Shown: positions 32,564 to 41,292, numbered from the stretch's first letter. The stretch is DNA of 64,000 bases from DAOTXS01 sp034435055 (GCA_034435055.1 DAOTXS010000060.1:1-64000), one strand, 5' to 3'. Notes: generated from the letters alone by a model not told the origin. Translations and numbers: made by a program.

Positions 32564-34387
32564 ATGACCATTCACATTCTTCCCGAAGACCTGGCTTCCA
32601 AAATCGCCGCGGGCGAAGTGATCGAACGCCCGGCATCCGTCGTCAAAGAATTGCTCGAAAATTCGATTGACGCGGGCGCGCACGAAATCAAAATCGAAAT
32701 TCGCCACGGCGGGCAACGCTTGATTCGTGTCGCGGACGACGGCGCGGGAATTCCGGCGGATGAAGTGAAAACCGCCTTCGCCCGGCATGCGACGAGCAAA
32801 CTCAGTTCGGTTGACGATTTGTTCAACCTCCAGACACTCGGCTTTCGCGGCGAAGCGTTGCCATCGATCGCGGCGGTCTCGCGCGTGATGTTGATCACAC
32901 GCGCGCGCGGCGAAACATCCGGCACGCAAATCCGCGTCGATGGCGGAAAAATAATCGAGTACCGCGCGCAAGGATCGCCGCAAGGCACGATGGTAACCGT
33001 CGAAGATTTATTTCGTCACGTGCCAGCACGCCTGAAATTTCTCAAGACACCAGCCACCGAAGCCGGGCACATCGCCGACCTCGTCAATGCGTACGCACTC
33101 GCGTACCCGGCATTGCGGCTCTCGCTTGTGAATGATGATCGTCTTGTCTTCCAATCGCCCGGCACCGGCAAAATGTTCGACGTGTTGGTCAAAGTGTTTG
33201 GCATCGAAATTGCAAATCAAATGATCGAGGTTTCAAGTGAACCACAATCTGTCATTGCGAGCGAAGCGAAGCAATCCCCAAGTATCTCGGAGATTGCTTC
33301 GTCGCAAAACCCGCTCCTCGCAATGACAGGCGTGATTCGCGTCTCCGGTTTCATCGCGCCGCCAAGCGTCAATCGCTCGACGCGCAAGTACATGTTCTTC
33401 TTTGTCAATCATCGTTGGGTGCAAGACCGCACACTCCAGCACGCGGTTATCCAAGCGTATCACACCGCGTTGATGGTCGGGCGTTCGCCGATTGTCGCGC
33501 TCGACGTGGTCTTGCCGCCGGATATGGTCGATGTGAATGTGCATCCCACCAAAAGCGAAGTGCGTTTCCGCGACACCAGCGCCGTGTTCAACAGCGTTCA
33601 GCGTGCCGTGCGCGCCGCACTCACCGCGCAGGCACCAATTCCAACTGTGAACATCGGCACGCCGTTTGCATCGCGCAACGAAGCGTCGCAGATGGCAATC
33701 GATTTGCAACGACCGGCGTGGACGGACGACCGACGACCGACGACGAATGTTATTCCACCACAATCTCCGTCTGATTATTCGACGACGCGATCCATCGACC
33801 ACGCGACTAAACTTCCGATGTTGCGTGTCCTGGGTCAAATTTTTTCGACCTACATCATCGCCGAGGGACCCGACGGCATTTATCTGATCGATCAACATTC
33901 TGCACACGAGCGCGTGTTGTACGAACAATTGATGGCGGAACGCGTCAGCGCAAAAGTCGCAATGCAAGAATTGCTCGACCCGCTGACGTTACAGTTGACA
34001 CCGGCGCAACACGCCGCGCTCGACGCCAACCGCGACGCGCTCGCGTCGGTTGGCTTCAAATTCGAGGAATTTGGCAGTCAAACGATTTTGTTGCGCGCGG
34101 TGCCGGCGGTGATGAAGAAGAGCGACCCGCGCACCACGCTTGCGCAAATTATCGACGAGATGGAGCAAGGCGAAACGCCGTTGGAAAAATCGGCGGAGGC
34201 ACGGCTGATTGCGAGCGTGTGCAAGAGCATTGCCGTGAAAGGCGGACAAGTGTTGTCGTTGGAAGAAATGCGCGAACTTGTGCATCGATTGGAATTAACG
34301 ACCGCGCCGCGCACATGCCCACACGGGCGACCGACGGTGATTCGATTGAACCTGGGACAACTTGAGCGAGAGTTTGGGCGCAAATAA
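32564..34387 (+). CDS. mutL: DNA mismatch repair protein MutL, with an in-frame palindromic insertion
   Basis: 607 residues. GHKL ATPase motifs: VVKELLENSIDAGA, DDGAGI, GFRGEALPSIAAVS. The C-terminal domain has the endonuclease motif DQHSAHERVLYE plus CKSIAVKGG and CPHGRP, so this is a nicking MutL of organisms without MutH. Residues about 230-255 (VIASEAKQSPSISEIASSQ) are translated from a GTCATTGCGAG palindromic element lying within the transducer domain; the reading frame stays open and continues with VSGFIAPPSVNR. ATG 32564 is preferred over upstream starts because MTIHILPEDLASKIAAGEV is the family N-terminus. MutS is not nearby. Confidence 0.95.
   Translation: MTIHILPEDLASKIAAGEVIERPASVVKELLENSIDAGAHEIKIEIRHGGQRLIRVADDGAGIPADEVKTAFARHATSKLSSVDDLFNLQTLGFRGEALPSIAAVSRVMLITRARGETSGTQIRVDGGKIIEYRAQGSPQGTMVTVEDLFRHVPARLKFLKTPATEAGHIADLVNAYALAYPALRLSLVNDDRLVFQSPGTGKMFDVLVKVFGIEIANQMIEVSSEPQSVIASEAKQSPSISEIASSQNPLLAMTGVIRVSGFIAPPSVNRSTRKYMFFFVNHRWVQDRTLQHAVIQAYHTALMVGRSPIVALDVVLPPDMVDVNVHPTKSEVRFRDTSAVFNSVQRAVRAALTAQAPIPTVNIGTPFASRNEASQMAIDLQRPAWTDDRRPTTNVIPPQSPSDYSTTRSIDHATKLPMLRVLGQIFSTYIIAEGPDGIYLIDQHSAHERVLYEQLMAERVSAKVAMQELLDPLTLQLTPAQHAALDANRDALASVGFKFEEFGSQTILLRAVPAVMKKSDPRTTLAQIIDEMEQGETPLEKSAEARLIASVCKSIAVKGGQVLSLEEMRELVHRLELTTAPRTCPHGRPTVIRLNLGQLEREFGRK
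33251..33327. repeat. Palindromic element copy 2, in frame inside mutL
   Basis: 77 bp beginning GTCATTGCGAGCGAAGCGAA and ending CTCCTCGCAATGAC, same family as the intergenic copies. It has no stop codon in the mutL frame. Confidence 0.92.
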
Positions 34388-34396
34388 TTTCTGACT

Positions 34397-34475
34397 GTCA
34401 TTGCGAGCGACCGAAGGGAGCGAAGCAATCCCCAGGTTACTCGGAGATTGCTTCGCCGCTTCGGCTCGCAATGAC
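34397..34475. repeat. Palindromic element copy 3
   Basis: Between mutL and the LiaF-like gene, from GTCATTGCGAGCGACCGAAG to GGCTCGCAATGAC; about 79 bp with central arms around CCAGGTTACTCGGAG. Confidence 0.9.
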
Positions 34476-34499
34476 AGTTTGAATGTCAAGGAGGACAAG

Positions 34500-35387
34500 A
34501 TGCAACAACGACCTAGTTTGATCGGACCGCTGATGCTCATCACGATTGGCGTGCTGTTCTTGCTCGCCAATCAAGGCGTGTTGCCGCTGACGTTTTGGGA
34601 AATCGCGGCACGGTACTGGCCCCTGATTTTCATTTTGATCGGCTTGGAAATCATCGTCGGCAGACAATCAATGATGGGCGCATTGATCGTGCTGGGATTG
34701 TGGATCGTTATTGTTGGCGGCGTGTTGTGGCTTTCATTCACGCAAGCCGGCGCGCCGCTTACTGGCGGCACGACGGAAGAAATTGCGCAACCACTCGGCG
34801 ACCTTAAAAGCGCGACCGTTGAGTTGAACTTTGGCTTTGCGCGCACCGAGGTCACCGCCATCGATTCACCTGATTTGATGCGCGGTAAATTTACGCACGC
34901 GCAAGGCACGCGCGTCACAAAATCGTACAACGTCGCGGGAACCGAAGGACGGCTCACGCTCAAAGAAGAGGGTGTGAATTTTATGCTGGGCGGCGCACGC
35001 CAGAGCCGGTGGGACATTGGACTGAGTTCGCAGATTCCCATCGCGTTGCGGGTGAACGGCGGCGTGGGCAACGGGAACTTGGATTTGTCCGCGCTCAACA
35101 TTCCGTCGTTGAACATCGACACCGGCGTGGGCAGTCTCAAGATCACCACGCCGAAAACCGGCGTCACCACTATGCGGGTGAACGGCGGCGTCGGCAGTGC
35201 GACGATCATCATTCCGCCCGGCGTTGCCGCGCGCATCAAAGTCGATCAAGGGATCGGTTCTACGCGCGTCGATATTTCGCGGTTTCCGCGTGTGGGCGAT
35301 GTGTACCAAAGCGCGGATTACACGACTGCGCCGAACAAAATCGATATCGATCTTGACGGCGGCATCGGTAGCATCAGTGTTCAATAA
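34500..35387 (+). CDS. LiaF-like membrane protein with beta-helical C-terminal domain
   Basis: 295 residues. The first about 85 residues form three short membrane helices with the pattern SLIGPLMLITIGVLFLLANQG and ARYWPLIFILIGLEIIVG (DUF5668/LiaI-LiaF type). The rest is a repetitive beta structure with motifs NGGVGNGNLDLS, DTGVGSLKI, NGGVGSATIII and DQGIGSTRVDIS (DUF4097/toastrack-like). LiaF-type proteins inhibit envelope-stress histidine kinases; no kinase is adjacent here. ATG 34500 has AAGGAGGAC upstream. Confidence 0.78.
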   Translation: MQQRPSLIGPLMLITIGVLFLLANQGVLPLTFWEIAARYWPLIFILIGLEIIVGRQSMMGALIVLGLWIVIVGGVLWLSFTQAGAPLTGGTTEEIAQPLGDLKSATVELNFGFARTEVTAIDSPDLMRGKFTHAQGTRVTKSYNVAGTEGRLTLKEEGVNFMLGGARQSRWDIGLSSQIPIALRVNGGVGNGNLDLSALNIPSLNIDTGVGSLKITTPKTGVTTMRVNGGVGSATIIIPPGVAARIKVDQGIGSTRVDISRFPRVGDVYQSADYTTAPNKIDIDLDGGIGSISVQ

Positions 35388-35393
35388 AATTGA

Positions 35394-35414
35394 GGGCAGG
35401 TCTGAGACCTGCCC
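35394..35414 (+). terminator. Palindrome GGGCAGGTCT/AGACCTGCCC
   Basis: Nearly perfect hairpin between the convergent LiaF-like gene and the 566-residue gene; no long T-tract. It could end transcription in both directions. Confidence 0.5.
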
Positions 35415-35418
35415 CGAT

Positions 35419-37119
35419 TCATTTTGTTTCTCTTTCAAAAATTCTTTGCAAGATCGCCAGCCCGGTTGCATAGGTTGGATCCATTCCAAAATAAGAGGGA
35501 TGCACTGCGCCAAGATTTTTGCCTTTGCTGTACGGCGTGTCTGAGGCGTAATGCAGAAAACCGATGTCGAAATCGGCGTGATACAAACGCACGATTTCAT
35601 TCACCGGAAACCGGCGCGGATAGATCATTTCGTACAGCGCCGACAAGTACGGACCCGCTTCCATCTCGATGTCGGTGTACCCCTCGCGATAAAACAACTC
35701 CATGAATTTTTGATTCTGCAAGAACGTCCCTTTGACCGTGATCGCCTTTTGATTATCGAGCACCGAACCATAAACGATGTACGGTTCGATGTCGCGCGCG
35801 CTAAAAGCGTTGTTGAATAGAAATGTATTTTGGGAATGTTCGTCGTACACCACATTGGGAATAATTACATCGCCGATGCGCCCGTTCAAAGTCGCCGCTT
35901 TGCCCATCAAATAAAAACCTTGAATCCGATCGATGTTGCGCGCGACTTCGGAGAGAATTTGGTACGCGGCAAGCCCCAACGGGTAATCGATGTTGAAAAT
36001 CACCGCCCGGCTTTTGCGCAAACGCTCCAACCCTTCACGCGGCAAACGCGGGTCGAGTCGTTCGGGAATAATTTTGTTCAACTCGATAATTTGAACATCC
36101 ACATCGAGATAGCGCTCGCTTGCCAGGTACGTCAGCCCAACTTGTTGCTCGGCGTTGCTTTTTTCGGCAAGCGCGGCGGCATTCGCCGGATCGGCGCAAT
36201 GCTTTTTCAGAACATAGTACAGAAAATTCTCGTAACTGCTTTTGACGCTTTCGGATTGAATAGCTTCATATTCTTTCAACAACCCTTGGTGCTGAATCTC
36301 GTGAATGTACGCGATCAATTCCTGCGCGCGCGCGCCGGCATAACCCGAAATCAAATTGGCGAACGTGTGCATATTGCTCGACACAAAATAGACCGGCCGC
36401 CCGGCAAACCGGTCCGCCGCGTCCCGCGCGATGCGATTCCACCAATTGCGCGTCGCGCGACGATAATCGACGAGTGAGCCGGCGAGCAAACGCAAAGAAA
36501 AATCTTTCCGCGTTGTGGCAATCGTTTTGAGATGCGTTACCCATTGATTGCCCCAGATATTTTCGAGTGTTGCCAAGTCACTGGGTTGAATTCGCAAGGC
36601 ATCGCACAACCGGTCGCGCGTGTCTGAATCGATGGGTGCATCTTCGCGCAACTGCGCCACGCCGCCGGCTTGCTTGAGCAATTCGTGCATCTTGTTCCAT
36701 TCGATCTGATAGGCGGTGAGAATCGGAATCAAATCATCGATGTCTGACGCGCTGGCAATGAATGCCGCGAGCGTTTCCTTGCCATCGAAAAACATTTTGC
36801 GGCGGCGACCGGCGGCACTGACTTCTTGCCACGTTTCGATGTCGGTCAAGCCGGCTTTGTCGAACACATCGTCCGATTGTCCCAGCAGAATGAGACGCAC
36901 TTGGTCGATGCAACCCGGCAACCGCAGCGTCGAGTACACCAACGCCGCCATATCGGGGTACTCTTCGCCCGCGTGAATGTGGAGCGACGAATCCATCTGC
37001 GTGTGCGTCTCGATCAACGACTTGATTTGAATCACGCCGCTCGAACGCAACAACGAATAGTACGTCCGCATATACAGTTCAATATCTTCATTCGCCGTAA
37101 CCGGAATAGCGCGATCCAT
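35419..37119 (-). CDS. Uncharacterised 566-residue protein with nucleoside-phosphorylase-like C-terminus
   Basis: The true start is taken at ATG 37119, since upstream frame is antisense to the DUF218 gene. Residues 1-370 are mostly helical with no motif I recognise. Residues about 395-540 look like the nucleoside phosphorylase/MTAN fold: GKAATLNGRIGDVIIPNVV resembles the G-x-A-G-x-L-x-IGDVVIP strand-loop, and TDIEMEAGPYLSALYEM resembles the VEMEAAA substrate-binding block with its conserved Glu. It may match a family listed as DUF6909, of which I am not sure. Function is unassigned; a nucleosidase or phosphorylase-like activity fused to a helical domain is possible. Confidence 0.55.
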   Translation of the reverse strand: MDRAIPVTANEDIELYMRTYYSLLRSSGVIQIKSLIETHTQMDSSLHIHAGEEYPDMAALVYSTLRLPGCIDQVRLILLGQSDDVFDKAGLTDIETWQEVSAAGRRRKMFFDGKETLAAFIASASDIDDLIPILTAYQIEWNKMHELLKQAGGVAQLREDAPIDSDTRDRLCDALRIQPSDLATLENIWGNQWVTHLKTIATTRKDFSLRLLAGSLVDYRRATRNWWNRIARDAADRFAGRPVYFVSSNMHTFANLISGYAGARAQELIAYIHEIQHQGLLKEYEAIQSESVKSSYENFLYYVLKKHCADPANAAALAEKSNAEQQVGLTYLASERYLDVDVQIIELNKIIPERLDPRLPREGLERLRKSRAVIFNIDYPLGLAAYQILSEVARNIDRIQGFYLMGKAATLNGRIGDVIIPNVVYDEHSQNTFLFNNAFSARDIEPYIVYGSVLDNQKAITVKGTFLQNQKFMELFYREGYTDIEMEAGPYLSALYEMIYPRRFPVNEIVRLYHADFDIGFLHYASDTPYSKGKNLGAVHPSYFGMDPTYATGLAILQRIFERETK

Positions 37120-37129
37120 TGATACCTCA

Positions 37130-37191
37130 ATGACGAAAGACGAAGGACGAAAGCAAACAATCTTTTCCGTCCTCCGTCTTTCGTCCTTCGT
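37130..37191. repeat. Imperfect palindrome of GACGAA/TTCGTC units
   Basis: Left arm of GACGAAAGACGAAGGACGAA and right arm of complementary TTTCGTCCTTCGTC units, followed by GATTTTT. Similar sequences lie at 41231-41292 and in part at about 39760-39812. Confidence 0.7.
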
Positions 37192-37865
37192 CAGATTTTT
37201 CCTTTCAAGATTCCATACAACCACGTCGGTTCGCCGGCGACGCGCGTGGCATAATACCACACCAACGCAATCGATTCGCGCAACGTGTACCACACGCGTT
37301 GATTCGTGCGCGTGTATGTTGGACTGTTGCGCGCGCCTGACCCGTACGCTTCGATGCCCAAATCGCGTGCAATGATTTCGGCGCGGAGCAAATGAAACGG
37401 ATCGCTGACGATGATTGCGGATTTCAGCCCGCGCGCATTCATCAACGCTTGGGCATTTGCCAAACTCTCGTCCGTCGAATGGGATTGGTCTTCCAAAATC
37501 ATCGCGCTTGCCGGGACGCCGGCACTCGTCGCGAGCCGGCGCATCACTTCCGCTTCGGTGGGTGGATTGCCACCCAAGCCGCCGCAGAAAATCAAATACG
37601 GCGCATAACCCGATTGGTACAAGGCAATCGCGTGTTGCGTCCGCGCATAGAGCGATGGACTGGGTCTGCCGCCGGGCCACACTGCCGAGCCAAGCACAAT
37701 AATCGCATCGGCGCGGCGCGCGCTATCGATTTTTGAACGCGCATCGACGCGTTGGTAAAGAAATACCAGTCCGGCAAATGCAACGACGAGTGTCGTCAGT
37801 CCAATCACCACACGCTTGTGTTTGACAAGCCGTTTCAGTCGGTCTAGAATTGTTTTGGCAACCAT
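37191..37865 (-). CDS. YdcF/SanA-like DUF218 protein
   Basis: 224 residues. One N-terminal membrane helix (VVIGLTTLVVAFAGLVFLYQR), then a DUF218 domain: ADAIIVLGSAVWPGGRPSP, YLIFCGGLG, STDESLANAQ and IIVSDPFHLLRAEIIARDLG. Family members act in envelope barrier function or vancomycin sensitivity by unknown chemistry. Start ATG 37865 is within the 23-bp intergenic region shared with the divergent regulator gene; an alternative ATG at 37898 would extend into that region. Confidence 0.82.
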   Translation of the reverse strand: MVAKTILDRLKRLVKHKRVVIGLTTLVVAFAGLVFLYQRVDARSKIDSARRADAIIVLGSAVWPGGRPSPSLYARTQHAIALYQSGYAPYLIFCGGLGGNPPTEAEVMRRLATSAGVPASAMILEDQSHSTDESLANAQALMNARGLKSAIIVSDPFHLLRAEIIARDLGIEAYGSGARNSPTYTRTNQRVWYTLRESIALVWYYATRVAGEPTWLYGILKGKI

Positions 37866-37888
37866 CGATTTGGTTGTGAAAGGTGAAT

Positions 37889-38449
37889 ATGTCCTCATCC
37901 GAACCCATCGAACAGTTTGTGAAATTCTTCAAAGCACTAGGCGACGCAAACCGCATCAAGATTGTCGGCTTGCTGTCGCACAAGCCACACTCGGTCGAAG
38001 AACTCGCCGCGAATCTAGGCGTCACGTCCGCAACTGTATCACATCACTTGGCTAAACTTCAGCAAGCCGATCTAGTCGAAGCGCGCGTGCTACAATATTA
38101 CAACGTCTATGCTTTGCGCGCCGATGTCTTGCGCGCGACGGCAGAGCAATTTGCCTCCACAACCTGGCTCGATTCTGTCACGCCGACTTTGAATCTTGAT
38201 GCGTACGCCAACAAAATTTTGGGCGAGTATTTTGTACGCGGTCGATTAAAAGAATTGCCGGGTCAACTCAAAAAACGCGAGGTGATCCTGCGCCACGTGG
38301 CGCAAGTCTTTGAACCCGGCAAACGCTATTCGGAAAAGCGCGTCGATGAAATTTTGAAATCGTTCTCCGCCGACGCGGCGATGTTGCGCCACGTGTTGGT
38401 AAATGACAAATTGCTGGTCAAAGCCGGCGGGCATTACTGGCGAGCGTGA
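37889..38449 (+). CDS. ArsR-type regulator with DUF2087 domain
   Basis: 186 residues. N-terminal winged helix FKALGDANRIKIVGLLSHKPHSVEELAANLGVTSATVSHHLAKLQQADLVEAR is a typical ArsR/SmtB reader. C-terminal DUF2087 (FVRGRLKELPGQLKKREVILRHVAQVFEPGKRYSEKRVDEILKSF) matches the domain often found alone or behind an HTH. No metal-binding CxC is present. ATG 37889 has AAAGGTG upstream. It may control the divergent DUF218 gene. Confidence 0.85.
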   Translation: MSSSEPIEQFVKFFKALGDANRIKIVGLLSHKPHSVEELAANLGVTSATVSHHLAKLQQADLVEARVLQYYNVYALRADVLRATAEQFASTTWLDSVTPTLNLDAYANKILGEYFVRGRLKELPGQLKKREVILRHVAQVFEPGKRYSEKRVDEILKSFSADAAMLRHVLVNDKLLVKAGGHYWRA

Positions 38450-38492
38450 ATAGAATCGAATCCGCAGATTTCGCAGAATATAAAGTGGAATT

Positions 38493-38578
38493 GTCATTGC
38501 GAGGAGCCGCGAAGCGTTTGCGACGAAGCAATCTCTCCATTGCCGCTTGAAAGATTGCTTCGCTTCGCTCGCAATGAC
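38493..38578. repeat. Palindromic element copy 4
   Basis: From GTCATTGCGAGGAGCCGCGA to CGCTCGCAATGAC, about 86 bp, between the convergent regulator and acyl-CoA dehydrogenase genes. Confidence 0.9.
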
Positions 38579-38587
38579 AATAGCGGA

Positions 38588-39736
38588 TTATTGATTCTTT
38601 AAAACATTCCGCGCAATCACGAGCCGCAGAATTTCACTCGTCCCCTCGCCGATCAACGTCAGCCGGTTGTCCCGGTAAAATCGTTCGACCGGGAAATCGC
38701 GCAAGTAGCCGGCGCCGCCGTGAATCTGAATTGCTTTCCAACACGCGCGGTCGGCGGCTTCTGACGCAAACAACTTTGCCATCGCCGCATCGTGCGAAAA
38801 TTTTTCACCGTGATCTTTGAGCCACGCCGCCTTGGCAACCATCAAGCGCGCCGCTTCCAACTCCATCGACGAATCGGCGATCATCCACTGAATCGCCTGC
38901 AAATCCGCAAGCGGTTTACCAAACGCGTGTCGTTCTTGCGCGTACTTGATCGACGCGTCAAGCGCGGCACCGCCCAAGCCCAACGCCATCGCGCCAATGC
39001 CGATGCGTCCGCCGTCGAGCGTCATCATCGCTTGTTTGAAACCTTCGCCCGACTTGCCAAGCAAATTTTCTTTGGGCACCCGACAATCTTCGAAAAAAAC
39101 CTGGGTCGTGAGTGAACCGTGCAAGCCCATCTTTTCTTCCACTTTGCCGATGACTAGACCGGGCGCGTCGCGCGGAACCAGAATCATACTCAAACCGCGA
39201 TGCCCTTGCGATTTGTCGGTGATGCACAATGTCGTGATCGAGCGCGCGACCGCGCCCGACGTGACGTACATCTTCGAGCCGTTGATGATCCACTCGTCGC
39301 CTTTCAAGATTGCGGTCGTTGACACTGACCCAGCCAGATCGCTGCCACCTTTCGCTTCCGTGAGCGCGAGCGCGCCCAGGGCTTCACCTTTGGCAAGCGG
39401 GGTGAGCCACGCTTGCTTTTGCGCTTCCGTGCCGAACATATAAATCGGCATACAACCCAGCGACAAGTGTGCGGCGTACGTCAACCCGACTGAGCCGGAC
39501 ACGCGCGAAATTTCTTCGACCGCGAGCGCTTGCGACAGCGTGTCCGCGCCGCCGCCGCCGTACTGTTCCGGAATTGGCAAGCCCATCAAACCTTGCGCCG
39601 CCATCTTGGCAAAGACATCGGCGGGATATTCATCGTTTTTGTCGATGTCATTCGCGCGCGGGGCAATTTCATTTTCAGCAAAATCGCGCACCATCTCTCG
39701 AATCGCGCGTTGTTCTTCGGTCAGTTGAAAATCCAT
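38588..39736 (-). CDS. Acyl-CoA dehydrogenase
   Basis: 382 residues, FAD-dependent alpha,beta-desaturation of acyl-CoA. Seen: LTEEQRAIREMVRDFAENEIAP, the flavin-contacting LTEAKGGSDLAG, WIINGSKMYVTSG, the KYAQERHAFGKPLADLQAIQWMIADS helix and RLTLIGEGTSEILR, whose Glu is the catalytic base of most family members. Length and motifs fit short- or medium-chain and glutaryl-type enzymes. ATG 39736. No electron-transfer flavoprotein gene is near. Confidence 0.94.
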   Translation of the reverse strand: MDFQLTEEQRAIREMVRDFAENEIAPRANDIDKNDEYPADVFAKMAAQGLMGLPIPEQYGGGGADTLSQALAVEEISRVSGSVGLTYAAHLSLGCMPIYMFGTEAQKQAWLTPLAKGEALGALALTEAKGGSDLAGSVSTTAILKGDEWIINGSKMYVTSGAVARSITTLCITDKSQGHRGLSMILVPRDAPGLVIGKVEEKMGLHGSLTTQVFFEDCRVPKENLLGKSGEGFKQAMMTLDGGRIGIGAMALGLGGAALDASIKYAQERHAFGKPLADLQAIQWMIADSSMELEAARLMVAKAAWLKDHGEKFSHDAAMAKLFASEAADRACWKAIQIHGGAGYLRDFPVERFYRDNRLTLIGEGTSEILRLVIARNVLKNQ

Positions 39737-39813
39737 GGCGCAGCTTCTCCTTTGAAGTATGAAAATCGGCGGAAGATCAAAGACGAAAATTTGCTCTCGC
39801 CTTTTGTCTGCCG

Positions 39814-40362
39814 TTAATGGTCTGCCCCTTCCAAGCGCGGTTCGCCCCACACCGCCCAGTTCCAACGATTGTCGCCCAAGCCATCGGTAACAAATTCGAT
39901 GCGTGCGAGATCACTGCTCAACTGTGGCATCTTGATTTCGTGATCTTGCCACGCGCGCGAGCTTTTGAGCGTGCTCCACAATTTCCACCCGTTTACCAAA
40001 ACGCGAAATGCCACATAGCGATCTGCCGGCAATTCCGAGCCATCGCGAATACCAATCGAAAATTTCATCTTGACTTGACGCACGCTCGATGGAATCGGAA
40101 CCAGATAGCCCACAGTTGCCGAACCGCTCATCGGCGGATGTTCCCACAACGCGCGCCGCGTGACGCCGGCGCACGTGGCGTCCGCCACTTTGATTTCCAT
40201 GCCGGCGCGTGTCGCCTCGTCAAACTTTTCGAGGAAATCGAATGACCACGCCGCCACGCGCGCATCTTTTTCGCGCAACGATTCGACGAGCGCGCGCACG
40301 GTTTCCAAACTTGCCGGCGATAAATCTTTCAAGAGTGTGGTAATTTCTTCGAGTGTGGTCAT
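39814..40362 (-). CDS. Hypothetical protein with C-terminal carbohydrate-binding-like domain
   Basis: 182 residues. The N-terminal 60 residues form a helical segment (EEITTLLKDLSPASLETVRALVESLREKD). The C-terminal about 110 residues resemble a jelly-roll module of the NPCBM type (VAFRVLVNGWKLWSTLKSSRAWQDHEI, then LARIEFVTDG and WAVWGEPRLEG). No signal peptide is seen, so it is probably cytoplasmic. Divergent from fmdB with -10 boxes of both genes within 68 bp. Confidence 0.55.
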   Translation of the reverse strand: MTTLEEITTLLKDLSPASLETVRALVESLREKDARVAAWSFDFLEKFDEATRAGMEIKVADATCAGVTRRALWEHPPMSGSATVGYLVPIPSSVRQVKMKFSIGIRDGSELPADRYVAFRVLVNGWKLWSTLKSSRAWQDHEIKMPQLSSDLARIEFVTDGLGDNRWNWAVWGEPRLEGADH

Positions 40363-40372
40363 GATGCTTTTG

Positions 40373-40378
40373 ATTATA
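40373..40378 (-). promoter_or_regulatory. -10 element of the carbohydrate-binding-like gene
   Basis: Minus-strand TATAAT 10 nt before ATG 40362; leader at most a few bases. Confidence 0.4.
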
Positions 40379-40417
40379 TGATGTCGCAAACGGCTTGTCA
40401 ATTATTTCAGGTTTCGA

Positions 40418-40423
40418 TATAAT
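40418..40423 (+). promoter_or_regulatory. -10 element of the FmdB gene, probably leaderless
   Basis: TATAAT ends 6 nt before ATG 40430, with no ribosome site. Confidence 0.5.
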
Positions 40424-40429
40424 TGCGGT

Positions 40430-40816
40430 ATGCCAATTTACGAATATCGATGCGCCGATTGCAAAAAGCGTGTCAGCATTTTCTTTCGCTCTTTTTCTGC
40501 CGTCGCCGACCCGGCTTGCCCCAACTGCGGCGGCAAACATCTCGCGCGGCTCGTTTCCAAAGTGGCAACTGTCAAATCCGAAGAAGCGCGGCTCGAAGCG
40601 ATGTCCGATCCATCGAACTTTGGCGACGTGGACGAAAACGATCCCAAAAGTGTCGCGCGATTTATGCGGAAGATGGGCGATCAAATGGGCGGTGAGGATT
40701 TGGGGCCCGAATTCGGTGAGATGGTCGATCGCTTGGAAGCCGGCGAAAGTCCAGAGGAAATCGAAAAGTCAATGCCGGGGTTGGGCGGAGAAACCAATGA
40801 ACCAACGCTCCAATAA
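40430..40816 (+). CDS. FmdB-family zinc-ribbon protein
   Basis: 128 residues. The N-terminal zinc ribbon PIYEYRCADCKKRV-x15-CPNCGGKH is the FmdB regulatory-protein domain (two CxxC pairs). The remaining acidic tail (DDENDPKSVARFMRKMGDQMGGED type) is seen in many Chloroflexi members. FmdB was named for a regulator of amide use in Methylophilus; for most members the role is unknown. Confidence 0.85.
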   Translation: MPIYEYRCADCKKRVSIFFRSFSAVADPACPNCGGKHLARLVSKVATVKSEEARLEAMSDPSNFGDVDENDPKSVARFMRKMGDQMGGEDLGPEFGEMVDRLEAGESPEEIEKSMPGLGGETNEPTLQ

Positions 40817-40863
40817 GCCAATGAGCCAAATTTCTTCTTGCGGAATTGATTTGGCTCATTGGC
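40817..40863 (+). terminator. Fifteen-bp palindrome directly after the FmdB stop
   Basis: Perfect arms GCCAATGAGCCAAAT (40817-40831) and ATTTGGCTCATTGGC (40849-40863), flanked by further partial copies of the same words (ATTGATAATTGGCTCATTGAG). Could terminate both convergent genes. Confidence 0.65.
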
Positions 40864-40887
40864 ACATTGATAATTGGCTCATTGAGA

Positions 40888-41217
40888 TTAGAACTTTTCA
40901 AATCGTTCTACGTCCATCACAAACACGGTTGCGCCGCCCACTTGGACTTCGACTGGCTGAGCAAGGTAGAGTTCGCCGGGTTCCATCACCGGCGGCATTG
41001 GATTTACGAACTGCGTGCGCGTTATGCAATTCCTTTTGATCAACGCCAGCACGTCCTCTAACCTGTCCGGCTCGACACCGATGAGAATGGTCGCGTTGCC
41101 TTCGCGCAGAAAACCGCCGGTGGTACTGATGAGCGTGAACTGATGATTATGCTCGCGCAATGTGTCCGTAAGTTTACCGGCGTCGTCGTTATGTACAATT
41201 GCGAATACGAGTTTCAT
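40888..41217 (-). CDS. darA: Cyclic-di-AMP receptor, PII-like (DarA/PstA family)
   Basis: 109 residues. Matches the YaaQ/DarA/PstA family: KLVFAIVHNDDAGKLTDTLREHNHQFTLISTTGGFLREGNATILIGVEPD, ending VQVGGATVFVMDVERFEKF. Homotrimers bind c-di-AMP between subunits. In Bacillus the gene lies directly behind tmk, and the same order occurs here (tmk 42 bp upstream), which strengthens the call. Start ATG 41217 has GAGGTTGAG upstream. No diadenylate cyclase is in the window. Confidence 0.88.
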   Translation of the reverse strand: MKLVFAIVHNDDAGKLTDTLREHNHQFTLISTTGGFLREGNATILIGVEPDRLEDVLALIKRNCITRTQFVNPMPPVMEPGELYLAQPVEVQVGGATVFVMDVERFEKF

Positions 41218-41230
41218 CTCAACCTCCAAG

Positions 41231-41292
41231 ACGAATGACTAAAGACGAATGACGAATGTTTACTTTCGTCCTTCGTCCTTTGTCTTTCGTCG
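41231..41292. repeat. Imperfect palindrome of GACGAA/TTCGTC units, second copy
   Basis: GACGAATGACGAATG facing TTTCGTCCTTCGTCC, in the gap between tmk and darA and running into the tmk C-terminal codons (KTRRKTKDEGRK), where it seems to encode the last residues. Confidence 0.65.

Noticed and set aside
37120..37680. N-terminal extension of the 566-residue protein
   Set aside because: Antisense-like composition over the DUF218 gene and through a palindromic repeat; the family-like sequence starts at ATG 37119.
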